Origin: VGRW01 sp031396695
GTDB taxonomy: Bacteria; Myxococcota_A; UBA9160; SZUA-336
DNA length: 34,158 nucleotides
Reading direction: 5' to 3'
Assembly (NCBI GenBank): GCA_031396695.1
Contig: JANNLG010000061.1
Coordinates: forward strand, 1 to 34,158
In this document: in pieces, positions 28,877-34,158 of the stretch
How the letters are laid out: each line of letters starts with the position of its first letter
Position numbering within the stretch: the first letter of the stretch is position 1
The notes under the pieces: model-generated
The model's database searches: none
What the model was told of the DNA's origin: nothing
What the model saw: only the letters and a program-made list of their open reading frames with translations
Position numbers and translations under genes: made by a program

Positions 28877-29878
28877 TTGGAACCCGCGGACCGCGAAAGC
28901 AGCCCCGCCGTACCACCGTCAGCCAGCGCGCCGGCCGACGCCGCGCATCCGCAGCGGCCGACACCGCGCGCGCCGGAACCGGAGAAGCGCCCGGCGCTCG
29001 GCAATCTGGCGCTGCGCTGGATCACGGCCGCGTTCCTGATTCCGCCGGTGATCTGGGTCTGCTACGCGGGCGGCTGGATCTTCGTGGCGGTGATCATCGC
29101 CTTCATCCTTCTGGGGATCAGCGAGTTCTACAACCTGATCACCGCCAAGGGGGCGACCCCGCACCGCCTGCTCGGCAGCGTCGCTGCGGGGCTCCTGCCC
29201 GTGATCGCCTACATCGGCGACGCCTCGCTCGCGAACAGCGCGCTGACCATCACGCTGCTCACGCTCATGATCCTGCAGCTCACCAAGCAGGAGATCCGCC
29301 AGGCGATCGCGAGCGTGTCGGAGACCTTCTTCGGCGTGATCTACGTGGGCTGGTTGCTCTCGTACGCCGTCTCGGTGCGCTTCATCTCGAGCGAGCTGGA
29401 ACGTCGCTTCGGCTATGCGTTCGAGCCGCAGATCGGCTTCTTCTTCATGGTCTTCTGCCTGGTGGCGGTGGTCGGCTCCGACGTGGGCGCGTACTTCGTC
29501 GGTCGGCAGTACGGACGGCGCAAGCTCGCGCCGCTGATCAGCCCGAACAAGTCGGTCGAGGGGGCGCTCGGCGGCGTAGCGATGGGAGGCTTGCTCGCCG
29601 TGGGGACGAAGCTCTTCTTTACCTGGTTCATCCCGGGCGATCTCGCGCGGGATCTCGGCTGGGGTGCGGCCTTCGTGTTCGGCATGACCTTGGCCGCCTT
29701 CGGCGTGCTCGGGGACCTGATCGAGTCGGTGCTGAAGCGCGACGCCGCGATCAAGGACGCCGGAAATCTGCTGCCCGGCGTCGGTGGAGTGCTCGATCGC
29801 ATCGACTCCGCCTTGCTCGGCATCCCCGTGATGTATTACCTCCTGCTCGCGTACTACTGGACACTGCACGCGGGCTGA
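28877..29878 (+). CDS. cdsA: Phosphatidate cytidylyltransferase (CDP-diglyceride synthase)
   Basis: A 333-residue membrane enzyme making CDP-diacylglycerol from phosphatidic acid and CTP, the branch point of phospholipid synthesis. A Pro/Ala-rich N-terminal extension of about 45 residues precedes about eight hydrophobic helices. The signature near the C-terminus reads SVLKRDAAIKDAGNLLPG followed by VGGVLDRID. The usual PGHGG has Val302 in place of His, while the KR, KD and DRID residues are kept. TTG 28877 follows a strong GAAGGAGAGG Shine-Dalgarno (28866-28875). purB starts 14 bases after the stop. Confidence 0.92.
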   Translation: MEPADRESSPAVPPSASAPADAAHPQRPTPRAPEPEKRPALGNLALRWITAAFLIPPVIWVCYAGGWIFVAVIIAFILLGISEFYNLITAKGATPHRLLGSVAAGLLPVIAYIGDASLANSALTITLLTLMILQLTKQEIRQAIASVSETFFGVIYVGWLLSYAVSVRFISSELERRFGYAFEPQIGFFFMVFCLVAVVGSDVGAYFVGRQYGRRKLAPLISPNKSVEGALGGVAMGGLLAVGTKLFFTWFIPGDLARDLGWGAAFVFGMTLAAFGVLGDLIESVLKRDAAIKDAGNLLPGVGGVLDRIDSALLGIPVMYYLLLAYYWTLHAG

Positions 29879-29892
29879 GCGAGGAGACCCCC

Positions 29893-31203
29893 TTGATATC
29901 CCGTTACACGCGCCCCGAAATGGAGGCGATCTGGTCCGAGGACCAGCGCTATGCGCACTGGGTGCGCATCGAGGTGGCCGTCTGTCGCGCGCTCGAGCGG
30001 CGCGGCGAGATCCCGCGCGACGCGATGGTCGCGATCGAGACGCGCGCCAAGGTCGATCCCGCGCGCGTCGCCGAGATCGAGGCGCGCGTGCACCACGACG
30101 TGAACGCGTTCCTCGACGCGCTCGCCGAGCAGATCGGCCCGGCGTCGCGCTACGTGCACCTCGGCCTCACCTCGTCGGACGTGCTCGACACGTGTCTGGC
30201 GCTGCAGATGCGCGGAGCGTTGGATCTGATCCTGGTCGAGTGCGACCGCGCGCTCGCCGCGCTCGAACGGCGCGCGCTCGAACACAAGCGCACCGTCTGC
30301 GTCGGCCGCACGCACGGCATCTTCGCCGAGCCGACCACCTTCGGCCTGAAGCTGCTCAAGGCCTGGGACGAGCTGCGCCGCAATCGCGATCGGCTGGCGC
30401 GCGCGCGCGAAGAGGCCGCGGTCGGCAAGCTCTCCGGCGCGGTCGGCACCTTCGCGCACCTCGATCCGTCGATCGAGGAGCAGGTGCTGGCGGAGCTCGG
30501 CTTGCGCCCGGCCGCGATCTCGACCCAGGTCACGCCGCGCGACCGCCACGCGGAAGTGATGTGCACGCTCGCGCTAGTCGCCGGCTCGATCGAGGCGTTC
30601 TCCGTCGAGGTCCGGCATCTCGCGCGCAGCGAGGTCGGCGAGGTGATGGAGTTCTTCGGCAGCGAGCAGAAGGGCAGCTCGGCGATGCCGCACAAGCGCA
30701 ACCCGTGGCGTTTCGAGACGCTCACCGGGCTGGCGCGCGTGATCCGCGGCTACGCGCTTTCGTCGCTCGAGAACTCGGTGCTCTGGCACGAGCGTGACAT
30801 CTCGAACAGCTCCGTCGAGCGCATCGTCTGCCCGGACGCGACCACGGCGGTGCACTTCATGCTGCACCGGCTCGCGGCGCTGGTGGAGAGCCTCGAGGTC
30901 CACCCCGAGCGCATGCGCGCGAATCTCGACTCGGCGCGCGGGCTCGTGTATTCGCAGACGGTGCTGCTCGCGCTGGCGCGGCACGGCATCTCGCGGCAAG
31001 AGGCCTACCGGCTGGTGCAGCGCCACGCGATGGCGACCTGGGACGAGGGCGGCCACCTGTACGACCGACTCGCCGCCGACGCCGAGCTCGGCAAGGTGCT
31101 CGACCCGGACGAGCTGGCGGAGTGTTTCGATCTCGAGCGACACATCGCGAGCGTCGATCGGATCTTCGAGCGCGTGCTCACGGGCCGCGGCCAGGAGGCG
31201 TGA
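29893..31203 (+). CDS. purB: Adenylosuccinate lyase
   Basis: A 436-residue member of the fumarase/aspartase superfamily, acting twice in purine synthesis: SAICAR to AICAR, and adenylosuccinate to AMP. The superfamily signature loop GSSAMPHKRNP lies at about 261-271. HLGLTSSDVLDT (about 91-102) and VGRTHG are the other conserved blocks. TTG 29893 is placed 6 bases after GAGGAG (29881-29886). The stop overlaps the purS start by one base (TGATG), which begins the coupled purB-purS-purQ-purL set. Confidence 0.95.
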   Translation: MISRYTRPEMEAIWSEDQRYAHWVRIEVAVCRALERRGEIPRDAMVAIETRAKVDPARVAEIEARVHHDVNAFLDALAEQIGPASRYVHLGLTSSDVLDTCLALQMRGALDLILVECDRALAALERRALEHKRTVCVGRTHGIFAEPTTFGLKLLKAWDELRRNRDRLARAREEAAVGKLSGAVGTFAHLDPSIEEQVLAELGLRPAAISTQVTPRDRHAEVMCTLALVAGSIEAFSVEVRHLARSEVGEVMEFFGSEQKGSSAMPHKRNPWRFETLTGLARVIRGYALSSLENSVLWHERDISNSSVERIVCPDATTAVHFMLHRLAALVESLEVHPERMRANLDSARGLVYSQTVLLALARHGISRQEAYRLVQRHAMATWDEGGHLYDRLAADAELGKVLDPDELAECFDLERHIASVDRIFERVLTGRGQEA

Positions 31204-31439
31204 TGAAGGTGCGCGTGCTCGTGAGTCTCAAGCCCGGCGTGCTCGACGCGCAGGGGCGCGCGATCGAACACGCGCTGAAAGACCTGGGCTACGCGCAGGT
31301 GCAGGGCGTGCGCACCGGCAAGCAGATCGTGCTCGACCTGGCCACCGACGACGCGGAGAAGGCGCGCGCGCTGGCGCGCGAGCTGTGCGAGAAGCTGCTC
31401 GCGAATCCTGTGATCGAGCAGTACGAGATCCTGGTCTGA
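31203..31439 (+). CDS. purS: PurS, FGAM synthase subunit
   Basis: A 78-residue PurS, the small bridging subunit of the three-part formylglycinamidine ribonucleotide synthase found in bacteria with a small PurL. The sequence opens MKVRVLVSLKPGVLDAQG and ends NPVIEQYEILV, both typical. The longer in-frame upstream codons lie inside purB and are rejected. The start overlaps the purB stop by one base, and the stop overlaps purQ by one base. PurS is expected to dimerise and link PurQ to PurL so that ammonia can be passed between them. Confidence 0.94.
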   Translation: MKVRVLVSLKPGVLDAQGRAIEHALKDLGYAQVQGVRTGKQIVLDLATDDAEKARALARELCEKLLANPVIEQYEILV

Positions 31440-32109
31440 TGCCGAAGCCGGCGCGCATCGGGGTGGTCATGTTCCCCGGCTCGAACGACGATCGCGATCT
31501 CGCGCGCGGCTTCGCGCTGTGCGGCGCCGAGGTCGAGATGATCTGGCACAAGGACGCGCGCCTGCCGGAGCTCGACGGGATCGGCATTCCCGGCGGCTTC
31601 TCGTACGGCGACTACCTTCGCTGCGGCGCGATGGCGCGCTTCTCGCCGGTGATGCGCTCGGTCGTGCAGCTCGCAGCGATGGGCCGGCCCGTGCTCGGCG
31701 TCTGCAACGGCTTCCAGATCCTGTGCGAGTCGGGACTCCTGCCCGGTGCGTTGGTGCGCAACCGCGACTTGCGCTTCGTGTGCGTCGACACGCGCGTGGC
31801 GGTCGAGGAGCGCGGGCTGTTTCGCGGCGAGCTCACGCCCGGTCGCGAGCTGTTGATCCCGGTGAAGCACGGCGAGGGTGCGTACGTGCCCGACGCCGAG
31901 CGCAAGCCGCGCGTCGCGTTCCGCTACGTCGGTGGCAGCCCGAACGGCTCGACCGACGACATCGCGGGTATCGTCAGCGACGCGGGCAACGTGATCGGGC
32001 TGATGCCGCATCCGGAGCACGCGGTCGAAGCGCTGCTCGGCTCGACCGACGGGGGAGTGCTGCTGCGCGCGTTCCTGGCGGCCTGCGTCGATGCAAGGCA
32101 GGCGCGCCG

Positions 32110-32113
<4 letters not shown>
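31439..32113 (+). CDS. purQ: PurQ, FGAM synthase glutaminase subunit
   Basis: A 224-residue class I glutamine amidotransferase that supplies ammonia to PurL. The triad is visible: Cys89 in GVCNGFQ, with His191 and Glu193 in MPHPEH. The N-terminus has FPGSNDDRD and the IPGGFSYGDYLRCGAMA block characteristic of PurQ. ATG 31439 overlaps the purS stop by one base; the longer frame reading into purB is spurious. The end overlaps purL by 4 bases (ATGA). Confidence 0.96.

Positions 32114-34158
<2,045 letters not shown>

Overview
The window is a GC-rich (roughly 70% by eye), densely coded chromosomal segment from a Gram-negative bacterium. LpxC (lipid A synthesis), an NtrY/NtrX two-component pair, a sigma-54-type promoter, a eukaryotic-like Ser/Thr kinase, a very large TPR protein and separate PurS/PurQ/PurL subunits together suggest the old 'deltaproteobacterial' grade (for example Myxococcota or Binatota-like lineages). 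This placement is inference from gene content, not a phylogeny. Of the 24 genes whose start lies in the window, 14 appear to use non-ATG starts (GTG, TTG and one probable CTG). All genes but one are on the + strand. I see no tRNA, rRNA, CRISPR array, insertion sequence or prophage.

Layout. (1) 1-1896: end of ruvA, ruvB, and a TauE/SafE-type membrane transporter, translationally coupled. (2) 1935-4541: a membrane-anchored Ser/Thr kinase with a long array of 13-residue helical repeats. (3) 4542-4786: a regulatory region with a consensus sigma-54 promoter and a 40-bp dyad, feeding lpxC (4787-5710). (4) 5755-13512, minus strand: one 2585-residue TPR protein, convergent with lpxC and divergent from the next operon. 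(5) 13647-19347: ntrY-ntrX-rimI-pyrK-pyrD, every junction overlapping, so probably one transcript. (6) 19348-20058 onward: an intrinsic terminator, then rimP-nusA-infB-ylxP-rbfA-truB, then rpsO with its own promoter, then a structured leader and pnp. This is the conserved translation/transcription/RNA-decay cluster. (7) 28354 to the end: dut, cdsA, and purB-purS-purQ-purL, with purL cut by the window edge.

How the parts connect. Most of the window is housekeeping: Holliday-junction processing, lipid A and phospholipid synthesis, pyrimidine and purine synthesis, ribosome maturation and RNA turnover. The distinctive part is the regulatory layer around envelope synthesis. lpxC has a textbook -24/-12 promoter, and about 9 kb away lies an NtrX-type sigma-54 activator with an intact GAFTGA loop. 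Two unusual helical-repeat proteins flank lpxC: the 13-residue-repeat kinase and the giant TPR protein. Whether these form one envelope-sensing circuit is a hypothesis.
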